A DNA stretch of 64,000 nucleotides from Flavobacterium hydatis (GCF_000737695.1 NZ_JPRM01000014.1:62001-126000); one strand, 5' to 3'; positions 9,045 through 17,557 are shown, counted from the first letter of the stretch. The notes: a model not told the origin generated them from the sequence alone. Numbers and translations: made by a program.

Positions 9045-9393
9045 TAATAAAAAGGCGGATGATTTTATCAAAGAACTGAAAAGCAGTTTTTATTTTAGAA
9101 CACTGACCCCGCAGAGAGAGAAAGAAGGTATTTATCATGCAAATATAAAATTTACGAGCTACATAAAACTCATTTATACAGTACAGGATCTACTCAAAAT
9201 AGCACTTCACACACTGGAGAATTCAGATCTTGAGAATTCCAGCCAGATCGAAGATCCCGCTTTTCATCTTACGAGTATTTTGGAAATTGCAATACAGCTA
9301 CTTCCGTGCAGTGAAGCGGAAGGGCTTGATAAACTGCATAAGCTTTATTTAGAGACTAATAGTGAAAATAAAAATGAACAAATGGATAACTAA
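9031..9393 (+). CDS. Small acidic helical protein A
   Basis: I place the start at the ATG 9031 (METNDNKKADD). An earlier start at 8998 would add 11 residues overlapping the previous gene further. The product, 120 residues, is helical and acidic. Residues 50-110 (VQDLLKIALHTLEN...EDPAFHLTSILEIAIQLLPCSEAEGLDKL) match the 113-residue product of the gene at 10021 closely enough to call them paralogues. It has no transmembrane segment or known motif. It overlaps the preceding HEPN-like gene and belongs to the same operon. Confidence 0.6.
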   Translation: METNDNKKADDFIKELKSSFYFRTLTPQREKEGIYHANIKFTSYIKLIYTVQDLLKIALHTLENSDLENSSQIEDPAFHLTSILEIAIQLLPCSEAEGLDKLHKLYLETNSENKNEQMDN

Positions 9394-9404
9394 TTTTTTA
9401 AATC

Positions 9405-9965
9405 ATGAAAAAGAAGAAAAAAAACTTTGAAACCAAGTTCTGGGCTGGATTTGAGGCGGGAAATCCATTTGAAGCATCTGATGCCCTTTTTGATTTTGCA
9501 CATCTTGACTACTATAAGCGAAATTTAACGCAGGCAGTACTGTACAGCTTTAAAGAAGAAATATGCAGTAATGATAGACCAAGCGAGATTTTTATATTCT
9601 ATAAAGCAATATGCTCATTTTTGAAAACATACTACTGCCTGCATAAAAAAAGCAGTAAATGGAGAGTGAAAGAGTCAGTGCGCACTGAAAATGTATTTCA
9701 TCTCACTTCATTGACAAAGCAGGAATATGACAATCCTTTCACAGTATTTCGAAAGGCATTTGCAGAGAAAAGCCTTAAGGAGTTTGAATTTTTCCTTTCT
9801 GAAATAGTGAGCGTTTCATTGTCTCCATACAAAGGAGACGGTGATATTGATCTTACGACTCCGTATATCCATTTAATAAAAATGCTTGATGCAGGAGAGC
9901 TTATGCGTGAAAGAGGGCTTGAAAAAATAAAAAAAGTTAATGAATCTAAAGAGAATGCCGAATGA
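9405..9965 (+). CDS. Hypothetical protein of the HEPN-like operon
   Basis: A 186-residue protein with a lysine-rich start (MKKKKKNFETKFW) and a helical body. No domain is recognised. It begins 12 bp after the preceding gene and lies in the same operon as the HEPN-like genes. The genes in this cluster recur together in Bacteroidota mobilizable elements, which fits an element-maintenance role, but nothing in the sequence defines one. Confidence 0.55.
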   Translation: MKKKKKNFETKFWAGFEAGNPFEASDALFDFAHLDYYKRNLTQAVLYSFKEEICSNDRPSEIFIFYKAICSFLKTYYCLHKKSSKWRVKESVRTENVFHLTSLTKQEYDNPFTVFRKAFAEKSLKEFEFFLSEIVSVSLSPYKGDGDIDLTTPYIHLIKMLDAGELMRERGLEKIKKVNESKENAE

Positions 9966-10020
9966 TGAAGTTAGTGCATCATTACATAGATACTAGATTT
10001 AACTAATAAAATATATAGAT

Positions 10021-10362
10021 ATGAAAAAAAATAAAATCAAATTAAATAATCTGGTTGAAAATCCTGAACGTTATTTTATAATGCTCAAACCTGCATCAAA
10101 AATGCGGAACGATATACACAATCTCGAAATAAATGTGCAGGGATATTCAGACCTGTTCTGCCTGATTATGGATCTGCTAAAAGCTGGAATGCTTGCTTTA
10201 GAAGGAGTTGAAGGAAGCGGGGAAAATGTTAAAGATCCTGAAAGATATGTTGGAAGTCTGCTCAGGGTAATAGAAATGCTGATCCCGCTGGAAGAAGGAG
10301 ATTTACTGGATTTGCTTTATATAAAACATCTAAATGAGAAAAATAAAAGTGGCTCCCAGTAA
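10021..10362 (+). CDS. Small acidic helical protein B, paralogue of the 9031 gene
   Basis: A 113-residue helical protein. The stretch LIMDLLKAGMLALEG...VKDPERYVGSLLRVIEMLIPLEEGDLLDLL aligns with VQDLLKIALHTLEN...IEDPAFHLTSILEIAIQLLPCSEAEGLDKL in the gene at 9031, so the pair arose by duplication. It is the last gene of the operon, 158 bp before a strong terminator. No known domain is recognised. Confidence 0.6.
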   Translation: MKKNKIKLNNLVENPERYFIMLKPASKMRNDIHNLEINVQGYSDLFCLIMDLLKAGMLALEGVEGSGENVKDPERYVGSLLRVIEMLIPLEEGDLLDLLYIKHLNEKNKSGSQ

Positions 10363-10426
10363 CTTTTCTCCAATTGTAACTATAATAAAAACGGCGACTT
10401 CGGAGGCGTTTTCCAGCCCCGCAGGG

Positions 10427-10478
10427 CAAGTTGTTTTGAGATGCTGAATTCATTTCAAGCATCTCAAAACACAACTTG
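10427..10478. repeat. Long imperfect hairpin in the non-coding kilobase
   Basis: The left arm CAAGTTGTTTTGAGATGCT (10427-10445) and the right arm (10458-10478) are complementary apart from a 2-nt bulge, around a loop of about 12 nt. There is no T-run after it, so it is not a terminator. Such structures serve as nicking, replication or recombination sites in Bacteroidota elements. The role is undetermined. Confidence 0.7.
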
Positions 10479-10520
10479 CATTTTCTCTCGAAAATAGCAT
10501 TACCGATGGTTTTTAATTGA

Positions 10521-10542
10521 AAGGGCTTGATGCCCTTTTTTT
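10521..10542 (+). terminator. Intrinsic terminator of the HEPN-like operon
   Basis: AAGGGC, a 5-nt loop, GCCCTT and then a run of T form a compact rho-independent terminator 158 bp past the stop of the last gene of the operon. Confidence 0.8.
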
Positions 10543-10685
10543 ATTTTAATGGCTGTAAGTAATTTGTTTTTAGGGATAAGCAGGGAAATAAGCTTTTAAA
10601 GTGTAGACTTAGCGCACGGCATTTTTAGCGTATTTAGGCAGACTGGGCGAAGATTACCTGCTCTAACTCCTATGTCTTATTCTTG

Positions 10686-10856
10686 CATGCAGGTCTTCGG
10701 GGAAACCTGCTTTCAGGCATTCAAGAATTCGAGTGTGAATGTATCCATGTATCCATGCATTCATGTATGTAAGCAATCAGGTATTCAGGTTTGCCTGCTT
10801 GCCTGCTTGCCAGCAGGCATTCAAGTACTCAAGAGCGCAGGCAGGCAGGTCTGCAG
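10686..10856. repeat. Short-period repeat region in a gene-free kilobase
   Basis: The stretch between 10363 and 11352 holds no credible gene. Its core is a patchwork of short repeats: GTATCCAT units at 10740-10768, GCCTGCTT twice at 10793-10808 followed by GCCAGCAGGC, CAAGTACTCAAG, and GCAGGCAGGCAGG at 10837. GCCTGC and GCAGGC units are complementary and can fold back on each other. It is richer in GC than its flanks and could be an origin, transfer or recombination region. The apparent short reading frames in it are artefacts of the repeats. Confidence 0.55.
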
Positions 10857-11352
10857 TTATATTTTTGCAGACTTTGCAAAAGCGAACCTTTACATAAATG
10901 CTTTTAAAACTATAAAGCTTTAAAAATGCTTTCAAATAAAAATGCTTTACTATAAATCCATAGATTTTTGCAGATATATTCCTGCCAGACCTCACAGGCA
11001 CAATTGAACCTGTACAGCAACCAAGAAAAATAATATTTTTCCAAAGAAAGCAGAAAAACGGAAAAAAGAAAAAGAAAGCAATTTTACAGGACGGGATGCA
11101 GGCAGGCCAAAAGGAAACGGAATAAGTCCCGAAGGGTGGCTTGTGAGGCACGAGCAAGACATTATGCCGTAAGCTTTTGGACAGGCTGATCCAGCACGTC
11201 CTACCTTGGTTTTCTTTTTATTCTTTCTTTAGGCAGAATATAATCCCTTCCAATCTAAAAAGCCAGACAAATAGCGCCAATCAAGGACTTAGAGTGCCAG
11301 AACGAAGGATAAAAAGCTCTTATGATTACCTTTCGCCGTAAAAATCAAAATC

Positions 11353-11820
11353 ATGAAAAAAGATAAACATAAAGAGAAAACGGAGAAGAAAAAGAAAAAA
11401 CCGATACCGCATAGACCTGAAGAGGAAAAAAAGAAGAAAATTAAAAAAGATAATAAGAGAAAAGCTCCATTTATGCAGGTAGACAGGGGCGGGAACATTT
11501 TTACCAATTTTTTTTCTAATTTTCTCAGACAGCTTAAAAACCCGACAAATACAGGACTGGGCAGGCTGTTAGATAAACTGCTGTTTATTAAAATTAAGGA
11601 AAATGAGAATAAACCCGCAGAGAAGCCCGAGAAGCTTCCTGATATAATGGGGCCTGTTAAAACTGTCCTTCGCTATATAGACAACAGCGGAAATAATAAT
11701 TTAACCCCAAGCGAGAAAGAATCTCTGAGACAGCGTACAAATCAGTCTGTGAATATCAAGCCGGAACAGCGTAATGAAGAGATAATAAATGAACCAAGAA
11801 AACCCCGCTTAAGGATGTAG
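11353..11820 (+). CDS. Lysine-rich hypothetical protein
   Basis: A 155-residue protein. The first 45 residues are almost all Lys, Glu and Arg (KKDKHKEKTEKKKKKPIPHRP...), a disordered highly basic tail suited to nucleic-acid binding. Residues 50-85 contain a hydrophobic patch (NIFTNFFSNFLRQL, LLDKLLFI). The C-terminus is again polar. No family is recognised. It sits alone between the repeat region and the AbiEii-type pair, inside the mobilizable element. Confidence 0.5.
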   Translation: MKKDKHKEKTEKKKKKPIPHRPEEEKKKKIKKDNKRKAPFMQVDRGGNIFTNFFSNFLRQLKNPTNTGLGRLLDKLLFIKIKENENKPAEKPEKLPDIMGPVKTVLRYIDNSGNNNLTPSEKESLRQRTNQSVNIKPEQRNEEIINEPRKPRLRM

Positions 11821-11885
11821 TCTTAGCAGACCCGGCAAGCTAAAAAAAGAAAAACAATCCGGTCTAAAACATTTTTAAAGTAAAA

Positions 11886-12200
11886 CTAAATCCAGTGATA
11901 CGGTTTGTCCTTGCGGTTCAGATAGCAGTACATCTCTTCTTTTTTAAGTTCGGGAAAGAATCTTATGGCACGATCAATGGCATAATTAGGCAGGAAATAG
12001 ATTTCGTCACGGACTGCCTTGATTACTTTCTCATATCCATAGAAACGAACAAGCTCATCAATTTCCTGCTGACCTCCACGTTCTATGATACGGGCAATAA
12101 CAGCCTTGTAAGCTTTCTGCCAGTCAAGCTTGTCTATATCCGTATCCCAAAAAAAACTGGATTCAAAATCAGGTGCGGGCTTGTTATCTTTTAGATTCAT
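11886..12200 (-). CDS. DUF6922-like protein, probable partner of the AbiEii-type toxin
   Basis: A 104-residue protein with the pattern FFWDTDIDKLDWQKAYKAVIARIIERGG...ELVRFYG...VRDEIYFLPNYAIDRAIRFF. I recognise this as the small family (DUF6922) that accompanies AbiEii/AbiGii nucleotidyltransferase toxins in Bacteroidota. It is probably the antitoxin, and a helical DNA-binding role for autoregulation would be typical. It lies 40 bp downstream of the toxin gene on the same strand, so the toxin is translated first. Confidence 0.7.
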   Translation of the reverse strand: MNLKDNKPAPDFESSFFWDTDIDKLDWQKAYKAVIARIIERGGQQEIDELVRFYGYEKVIKAVRDEIYFLPNYAIDRAIRFFPELKKEEMYCYLNRKDKPYHWI

Positions 12201-12240
12201 AGCAATAAATTTAATGATTTATTTTTAATTTACCAAGCTT

Positions 12241-12924
12241 TTAACGCTTATATCCGCCTCCTTTACCCCTTTTTGGAGGCGGTATTTTAGGTATTGTAAA
12301 TTCCCTGGCTGGATTTAGCGAAGCTTGTCTTAATCTCTCTGATATTTTTGACCATCTGTGCTCTTTTCCTTTAAGCATCTTAACGCCAAACTCTTTTATA
12401 ATGCTGTCGAAAAAAGTTAACCCAACAAGAGCCAAGGCAGGATCTGCGTTGTACTTTCTTTGATACGCCTGCAAATAGTCCTTCAGCGGATGATGGTCTA
12501 AAAGGAAGTACATATCTACAAAATCCTTGATTCTTGTGCCGTTTTGAAAGATTGCATGAAGTTTCATTGCTCCGATATCCTGTATCGATGCCAAACGCAC
12601 ATTTTCGATAGTCTCGGCTGGGCTCTGCCATGCATATTTATGGGCAAGTATATCAACCTTTATACTGCCTATTTTTATCATCAGCGTATTTGTGTCCAGA
12701 TTTTCGACCTTTAAAGAAGAATGCGATTTTTTTAGGTGGCCTAGCATGGACAGAACATCAAAATCCTTTGTAGTGAACAGGTCAATATCAATGCTCAGCC
12801 GGTGTCCGATCTGAAGGCTCAGGGAAGTCCCGCCAACGAGATAAAAATCTTTCAGCATTTCATCTTTCATCAGCTTTTGGAGCAGTTCCCACATCTCTGC
12901 GCTGACTGTTTCTTTGTACAGCAT
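12241..12924 (-). CDS. AbiEii/AbiGii-type nucleotidyltransferase toxin
   Basis: A 227-residue protein with the nucleotidyltransferase signature YLVGGTSLSLQIGHRLS followed by IDIDLFT. The GGT/S loop and the DxD pair bind the nucleotide and metal. AbiEii toxins transfer nucleotides, for example to tRNA 3' ends, and cause abortive infection or growth arrest until neutralised. The C-terminus is basic (PPPKRGKGGGYKR). It forms a two-gene unit with the DUF6922-like gene downstream. It could stabilise the element or defend it against phages. Confidence 0.85.
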   Translation of the reverse strand: MLYKETVSAEMWELLQKLMKDEMLKDFYLVGGTSLSLQIGHRLSIDIDLFTTKDFDVLSMLGHLKKSHSSLKVENLDTNTLMIKIGSIKVDILAHKYAWQSPAETIENVRLASIQDIGAMKLHAIFQNGTRIKDFVDMYFLLDHHPLKDYLQAYQRKYNADPALALVGLTFFDSIIKEFGVKMLKGKEHRWSKISERLRQASLNPAREFTIPKIPPPKRGKGGGYKR

Positions 12925-13056
12925 AATTTTCGTTTTCGGAAAATTAATCCCGAAAATGGAGCGTTACTCCAAAGTGTCCTCCAATGGCTCTACTTGGCCT
13001 TCATATGTCAGGTGCACTATTGAAAGCTGGACAGCGTAAGACAAATACTTCCAGAT

Positions 13057-13078
13057 TGTGCCAAATCCGTGGGGCACA
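13057..13078. repeat. Inverted repeat upstream of the mobilization genes, oriT candidate
   Basis: TGTGCC (13057-13062) and GGCACA (13073-13078) flank a 10-nt loop about 50 bp before the mobilization-protein start. Transfer origins of mobilizable elements often have an inverted repeat directly upstream of mob genes. No nick-site sequence was identified. Confidence 0.4.
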
Positions 13079-13126
13079 GCTTATAATAAAATATATTGGT
13101 TTTCAAATGATGTAATACTTAAAGTC

Positions 13127-13561
13127 ATGGAAGAAAACAGCAGAACCAACCCGCACAAAGGAGGCAGGCATCCTAAAAAAGATCCTGCCGTCCATCGCTA
13201 TTCCATCAGCCTGAATGCCCAAGAGAATGCCCGATTTCTGTCCCTGTTCGAGCAGTCCGGCATGAATGTAATGGCACACTTTATTACAGCGTGCATTTTC
13301 CAAAGGGGCATCACAACGATAAAGGTTGACAAGACGGCAATCGATTATTATGTGCGCCTGACTTCGCTATTTGGTCAGTTCAGGGCTGTGGGGGTAAATT
13401 ACAATCAGGTCGTAAAAATGCTGAATAGCAATTTTTCAGAAAAAAAAGCCCTGGCATATCTGTACAAGCTGGAAAAGCAGACGGCAGAACTTGCTTTTTT
13501 ATCACAAAAGATAATACAGCTTACGGCGGAATTTGAAGAAAAGCACCTGAAAGGAAAGTGA
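13127..13561 (+). CDS. Plasmid mobilization accessory protein (relaxosome, MobA/MobC-like)
   Basis: I place the start at the ATG 13127 (MEENSRTNPHKGGRHPKKDP); the longer frame from 13058 begins with unrelated-looking residues. The product is 144 residues, with a basic Gly/Lys-rich N-terminus, then HRYSISLNAQENARFLSLFEQSGM, which resembles the ribbon-helix-helix region of MobC-like relaxosome proteins, and a C-terminal helical part. Such proteins bind oriT and load the relaxase. It precedes the relaxase gene by 4 bp, the usual mob operon order in Bacteroidota elements. Confidence 0.75.
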   Translation: MEENSRTNPHKGGRHPKKDPAVHRYSISLNAQENARFLSLFEQSGMNVMAHFITACIFQRGITTIKVDKTAIDYYVRLTSLFGQFRAVGVNYNQVVKMLNSNFSEKKALAYLYKLEKQTAELAFLSQKIIQLTAEFEEKHLKGK

Positions 13562-13565
13562 TGAC

Positions 13566-14861
13566 ATGATAGCAAAAATCTCAAGAGGCATCAGCTTATA
13601 CGGTGCACTGGCCTATAATTACCAAAAGGTCGAGAAACAAAAAGCACAGGTGCTCTTTACCCAGAAGATTATCGAATCGCCTGACGGCAGTTATTCCCTA
13701 CAGCAGTTATCACGTTCTTTTGAACTGCATCTGCTGGCCAACCGAAAAACGGAAAAACCAATACTTCATATCTCGCTAAATCCTGACCCCAAAGATACCG
13801 TAAGCGATGCTGATTTTGAGAATATGGCACAGGAGTATATGAAGCAGATGGGCTACGCAGACCAGCCTTTTGCAGTATTCAAGCATAATGATATTGACCG
13901 CACCCATATCCATATCGTGTCCGTGTGTGTGGACGAGGATGGCAGGAAAATATCAGACAAATTCGAGAAAAGACGTTCGATGGCCGTCTGCCGGACATTG
14001 GAAAAGCAGTACGGTCTTAAAGTAGCTACCGAGCAAAATGAAAATCCGAAAAGCCCAGTATTCAAACCCATAAATTATAAAGAGGGTGATATAAAAAGCC
14101 AGATGGCATCGGTTGTCCGCCATCTGCCCAAATACTACCAGTTCCAGACTTTCGGGGCGTATAATGCCCTGCTTTCCCTTTTCAAGATTACAGCAGAAGA
14201 AGTCAAGGGCGAATATAACGGGATTCCAAAAATGGGACTGGTATATTTTGCGCTAAATGACAAGGGAGAAAAAGCTGGGCATCCGTTTAAGGCTTCCCTG
14301 TTTGGAAAAAGTGCCGGATTATCACAACTGCAGTCCCATTATGAGCAGAGCAGGATAAAACTAAAAGCCAGTCCTGCTAAGGGATCAGTTAAAGGCAGGA
14401 TCGAATCAATTATGCAGACTGCATCGGGCGAATCGGAGTTTAAGAAAAAGCTGTTGGAACAGGGAATAAATGTCGTGGTACGCAGGAATGACACTGGGCG
14501 TATTTACGGGGTCACTTTTATAGACCACAATTCTAAAACAGTGTGCAACGGATCAGAGCTTGGCAAAAACCTTTCGGCCAATGCATTCAATGACTGGTGG
14601 AATAACGGCACTAAGGCAGACCTGCCACAAAAAGAAAACACTTCGTCTCAGAAAATTATTCCTGCAGAGGATACAATCAGCGAGCCACACCGCCTGCCTG
14701 CCTTTTCAGGGAAAGAAGATATGCCCGACAGCCGACAGGATAACAATATTTTTGAAGCCTTTGGAAGTTTACTGCCCCAGGCGCAGGGAGAAGATTTTCA
14801 GGAAACTGCATTTGCAAATCAGATGAAACGCAAGGATAAACGCAGGAAACCAAAGCTTTAA
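13566..14861 (+). CDS. Relaxase/mobilization nuclease
   Basis: A 431-residue protein. The N-terminal domain has H68 (KPILHISLNP) and the H114-x-H116 motif in HNDIDRTHIHIVS, the metal-binding histidines of MOBP-like relaxases, which nick one DNA strand at oriT and stay covalently attached through a tyrosine. The candidate tyrosine lies near the N-terminus (Y12 or Y17). The C-terminal 170 residues are variable and Pro/Lys-rich. It follows the accessory mob gene directly. No coupling protein is encoded nearby, so transfer would depend on a helper conjugation system. Confidence 0.9.
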   Translation: MIAKISRGISLYGALAYNYQKVEKQKAQVLFTQKIIESPDGSYSLQQLSRSFELHLLANRKTEKPILHISLNPDPKDTVSDADFENMAQEYMKQMGYADQPFAVFKHNDIDRTHIHIVSVCVDEDGRKISDKFEKRRSMAVCRTLEKQYGLKVATEQNENPKSPVFKPINYKEGDIKSQMASVVRHLPKYYQFQTFGAYNALLSLFKITAEEVKGEYNGIPKMGLVYFALNDKGEKAGHPFKASLFGKSAGLSQLQSHYEQSRIKLKASPAKGSVKGRIESIMQTASGESEFKKKLLEQGINVVVRRNDTGRIYGVTFIDHNSKTVCNGSELGKNLSANAFNDWWNNGTKADLPQKENTSSQKIIPAEDTISEPHRLPAFSGKEDMPDSRQDNNIFEAFGSLLPQAQGEDFQETAFANQMKRKDKRRKPKL

Positions 14862-14915
14862 GCCTGTTTCCAAGCCTGTGTTATTTACATCAAATGTATG
14901 AAACACGATTTTCAA

Positions 14916-14946
14916 TGTACCGTATATAAAAAATTGATAGGATACA
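14916..14946. promoter_or_regulatory. Second copy of the XRE-type palindromic site
   Basis: This 31-bp site matches the one at 6447-6477 at 24 of 31 positions with no gap, beginning TGTAC and ending ATACA, with AAATTGATA shared in the middle. It lies in a 457-bp gap with no gene (14862-15318) and precedes the primase gene, a likely second target of the XRE regulator. Confidence 0.55.
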
Positions 14947-15109
14947 TTATTGGGATTTTTTTAATTGCCTGCTATTAAAAATACAATTCCCCGGTTATGT
15001 ACCAAACCATCTCCTTAATTTATCCTATCAGGTGTCCGCCCTGCGATTTTCCGCAATTATGAAAGCATGCTCTGAGCTGGCTTATTTAACAATATCTATC
15101 TGCAAGACT

Positions 15110-15129
15110 GCTGGGCAGTAATGCCCAGC
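15110..15129. repeat. Perfect 8-bp hairpin before the primase genes
   Basis: GCTGGGCA, loop GTAA, TGCCCAGC. There is no T-run, so it is not a terminator. It lies 190 bp upstream of the primase-like gene in the gene-free 14862-15318 gap and may be a priming or regulatory structure. Confidence 0.5.
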
Positions 15130-15318
15130 ACTGATAAACAAATTGTCTTCATTGCGACATCACAAGACAAATAGTGCCGGCAGTGCCTATAATGCACCAA
15201 CTTCAAAAACGCATTTTTATATTTACTGGAAGACGTTCATATCTTCTTTGTTATAATACAGGACTGCCGAGGGCTTCGATCGCCTTATCTCCGAAATAAT
15301 AGAAAACCATTACTATTT

Positions 15319-15882
15319 ATGGAAACTTTAGAAACATTGTTCCGGTCTTTTGAAACGGGTATCCGAAGTGCAAAGGCTTTAAAGCCCAAGGAATACCTTA
15401 AAAGCATCGGGCTGGAATATTCTGATCTTCGGATCGGTTTTAATTCAGGCCAGTTTCATCATCGCCGGGAACAGCAGGCAAAAGACCACTTTGAAAGACT
15501 GGGACTGCTTGCCAAAAGCAATGCACCTGTGAGGGAAGCAGGAATGACAGCCTATACCGTCTTTGGACGCTATGGGCTGATTTTTCCACTGCTGGACAAG
15601 GACAGCACCATCGTTAATTTTTTTGCACTCCGTTTTGATCTGGACGAGCAGAAACAGAAATATCTGAACAGCGAAGGAATCTATCCCGCCTATCCGCATC
15701 CCCTAACCAAGAAGTTATACTTAGCGCCGACTGTTATTGACTGCGCCAGTTTAATACAGAGTAAGGTACTGGATCAAAGGGAAGCGGTTATTGCCCTGCA
15801 TGACGGGGAACTGCTGGAACAGCATTTAGAAATTATCAAATCATTATATGAATTAGAAGAAATAATAATCTTTAAGCGGTGA
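15319..15882 (+). CDS. DnaG-like toprim protein, N-terminal part of a split primase
   Basis: A 187-residue protein. Residues 25-145 (YLKSIGLEYSDLRIGFNSGQF..., FPLLDKDSTIVNFFALRFD, KYLNSEGIYPAYP) correspond to the catalytic-core region N-terminal to the toprim of phage and plasmid DnaG-type primases. Residues 145-187 begin a toprim: the invariant acidic residue maps to EAVIALHDGELLEQ, but the protein ends at FKR, where the DxD pair should follow. The next gene starts 4 bp later in another frame with the remainder of a toprim. Either the two chains assemble into one domain or the gene is decaying. Confidence 0.65.
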   Translation: METLETLFRSFETGIRSAKALKPKEYLKSIGLEYSDLRIGFNSGQFHHRREQQAKDHFERLGLLAKSNAPVREAGMTAYTVFGRYGLIFPLLDKDSTIVNFFALRFDLDEQKQKYLNSEGIYPAYPHPLTKKLYLAPTVIDCASLIQSKVLDQREAVIALHDGELLEQHLEIIKSLYELEEIIIFKR

Positions 15883-15886
15883 GAAA

Positions 15887-17557
15887 ATGGAAAAGATCAG
15901 ATTACAAATGCAGGAGATCAGACCCGATGTTCCACTCTCAATAGTGGAACTTCCTGAGGGACATAGTCTGAATGACATGTGGGTCAATTATGGGACAGAC
16001 GGAATATCGAATCTTTTAAAAAATGCAAAAGCAGAAAAGACAGGCAATGCCCTTCAGATTGTAAACGGCTATAAAATCAGCTATACGGGCATTGCCGGAA
16101 TATTTTATGTTGTGGGCAACCTGCCGATGGATTTAGGAAATCTGAGGGTATCATTACAGATTGTGGCACATACTACACAGAAAAAACACAGGCTGAAAGT
16201 TGACCTTTTTGATTTTGGCAGTGTGCAGAGCCAGTGCGGGGAGCTTTCCGAAAAGCAGGGCTTTGACTTTCAGGAACTCGAAACAGACTTTTTACAGCTA
16301 ACGGATTTGCTGGAACAGCATCGGGAAGCACTCTTTGAAGCTGAAATAAACCCTGTTACAGATCGCTATTCGGAAAAGGAACTTACACCGCAGGCACATG
16401 AGAAAGCAGTCGAATTTCTTTCAAAACCGCAATTGCTTGAAAACATAAACAAGCTGTTGGAGCAGAACGGAATTGTGGGGGAAGAACAAAACAGGATGGT
16501 TCTTTTCGTACTCGCTTCCAGTTATAAAATGCCTTACCTGATGCACGCCATCGTGCAGGGATCAAGCGGGGAAGGAAAAAGCCATCTGATTAACGGGATT
16601 GCGCAGTGCATGCCTCAGGAGGATGTGATGAACATGACCCGCATTACAAGCAAATCCCTATACCATTACAGGGACAAGGAGCTTATCAATAAGCTTATAG
16701 TGATTCAGGATTTTGACGGACTTGATGAAGAAGCTCAGTATGCATTTCGTGAAATGCAGTCCGCAAAGTTCCTGACAAGCTCGACCGTGGTCAAAGATAT
16801 TTTTGGAAACAACAGGGGAAGAATAAAACAGGTACAGGCACACTTTGCCAGTATGACAACCACGACCAAAGCCGAGGTATATTATGACAATATGAGCCGT
16901 TCGGTAATATTGGGCGTGGATGAAAGCCAGGCGCAGACTATGCGGATCATAGCCATCCAAAACAAAAAACTAGCGGGAAAAGGAAATAGTGAAAATGAGC
17001 TGCAGGCAACCCAGCTTCTCAGAAATGCAATGCGTGTACTCAAATCCTACGAGGTGATTAATCCCTTTGCGGACAAACTTATACTTCCCTTAGAAGCCAA
17101 GATGCTCAGAAGACTAAACAGCCAGTTCCAAAACTTTGTTTCACAGATTACGATCCTGCACCAGTACCAGAGAAAAACCGACAGCAAAGGAAGACTTATA
17201 GCCACAAAGGAAGATGTGAAATCTGCCGTTGATATTTTCTTTAGTTCTATCATCATCAAGGTGGATGAACTCGACAAAAGTACAAGACAGTTTTTTGAGA
17301 ATCTCAAAGGCTATGTGAAGAGCCAAAAGAACGGAACAACGCACCGTTTTACCAATAGGGAAATCCGCCAGAAACTCAATATCAGCAAAACATCTGCTTT
17401 CAGGTATATGCTGTTGTTGCAGGAACTCGAATACATTCAGGCAATTGAAGGCTCTGTAAACAGGGGTTTTAAATATGTAATAAGCTACTGGGACAATATG
17501 GAAAAACTCAAAAGCAAGATCAGGAAAGAGCTGAACAGCCAATTAGAACAATTTTAA
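15887..17557 (+). CDS. Primase/helicase-like ATPase, continuation of the split toprim
   Basis: A 556-residue protein. Residues 1-45 (...RPDVPLSIVELPEGHSLNDMWVNYG) are the second half of a toprim, as in PGVKI...ETPEDEDINS of related proteins. Residues 190-400 are an AAA-like ATPase with a P-loop GSSGEGKSHLIN at about 226 and a Walker B-like IVIQDFDGLDE. The C-terminal 100 residues carry a winged-helix-like segment (NREIRQKLNISKTSAFRYM). Together with the previous gene it would prime or open element DNA for transfer. It starts 4 bp after that gene, so translation is coupled. Confidence 0.7.
   Translation: MEKIRLQMQEIRPDVPLSIVELPEGHSLNDMWVNYGTDGISNLLKNAKAEKTGNALQIVNGYKISYTGIAGIFYVVGNLPMDLGNLRVSLQIVAHTTQKKHRLKVDLFDFGSVQSQCGELSEKQGFDFQELETDFLQLTDLLEQHREALFEAEINPVTDRYSEKELTPQAHEKAVEFLSKPQLLENINKLLEQNGIVGEEQNRMVLFVLASSYKMPYLMHAIVQGSSGEGKSHLINGIAQCMPQEDVMNMTRITSKSLYHYRDKELINKLIVIQDFDGLDEEAQYAFREMQSAKFLTSSTVVKDIFGNNRGRIKQVQAHFASMTTTTKAEVYYDNMSRSVILGVDESQAQTMRIIAIQNKKLAGKGNSENELQATQLLRNAMRVLKSYEVINPFADKLILPLEAKMLRRLNSQFQNFVSQITILHQYQRKTDSKGRLIATKEDVKSAVDIFFSSIIIKVDELDKSTRQFFENLKGYVKSQKNGTTHRFTNREIRQKLNISKTSAFRYMLLLQELEYIQAIEGSVNRGFKYVISYWDNMEKLKSKIRKELNSQLEQF

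Noticed and set aside
10672..10923. An 83-codon frame rich in Cys and Gly
   Set aside because: It arises from the short GCCTGCTT and GTATCCAT repeats and has no protein-like composition.
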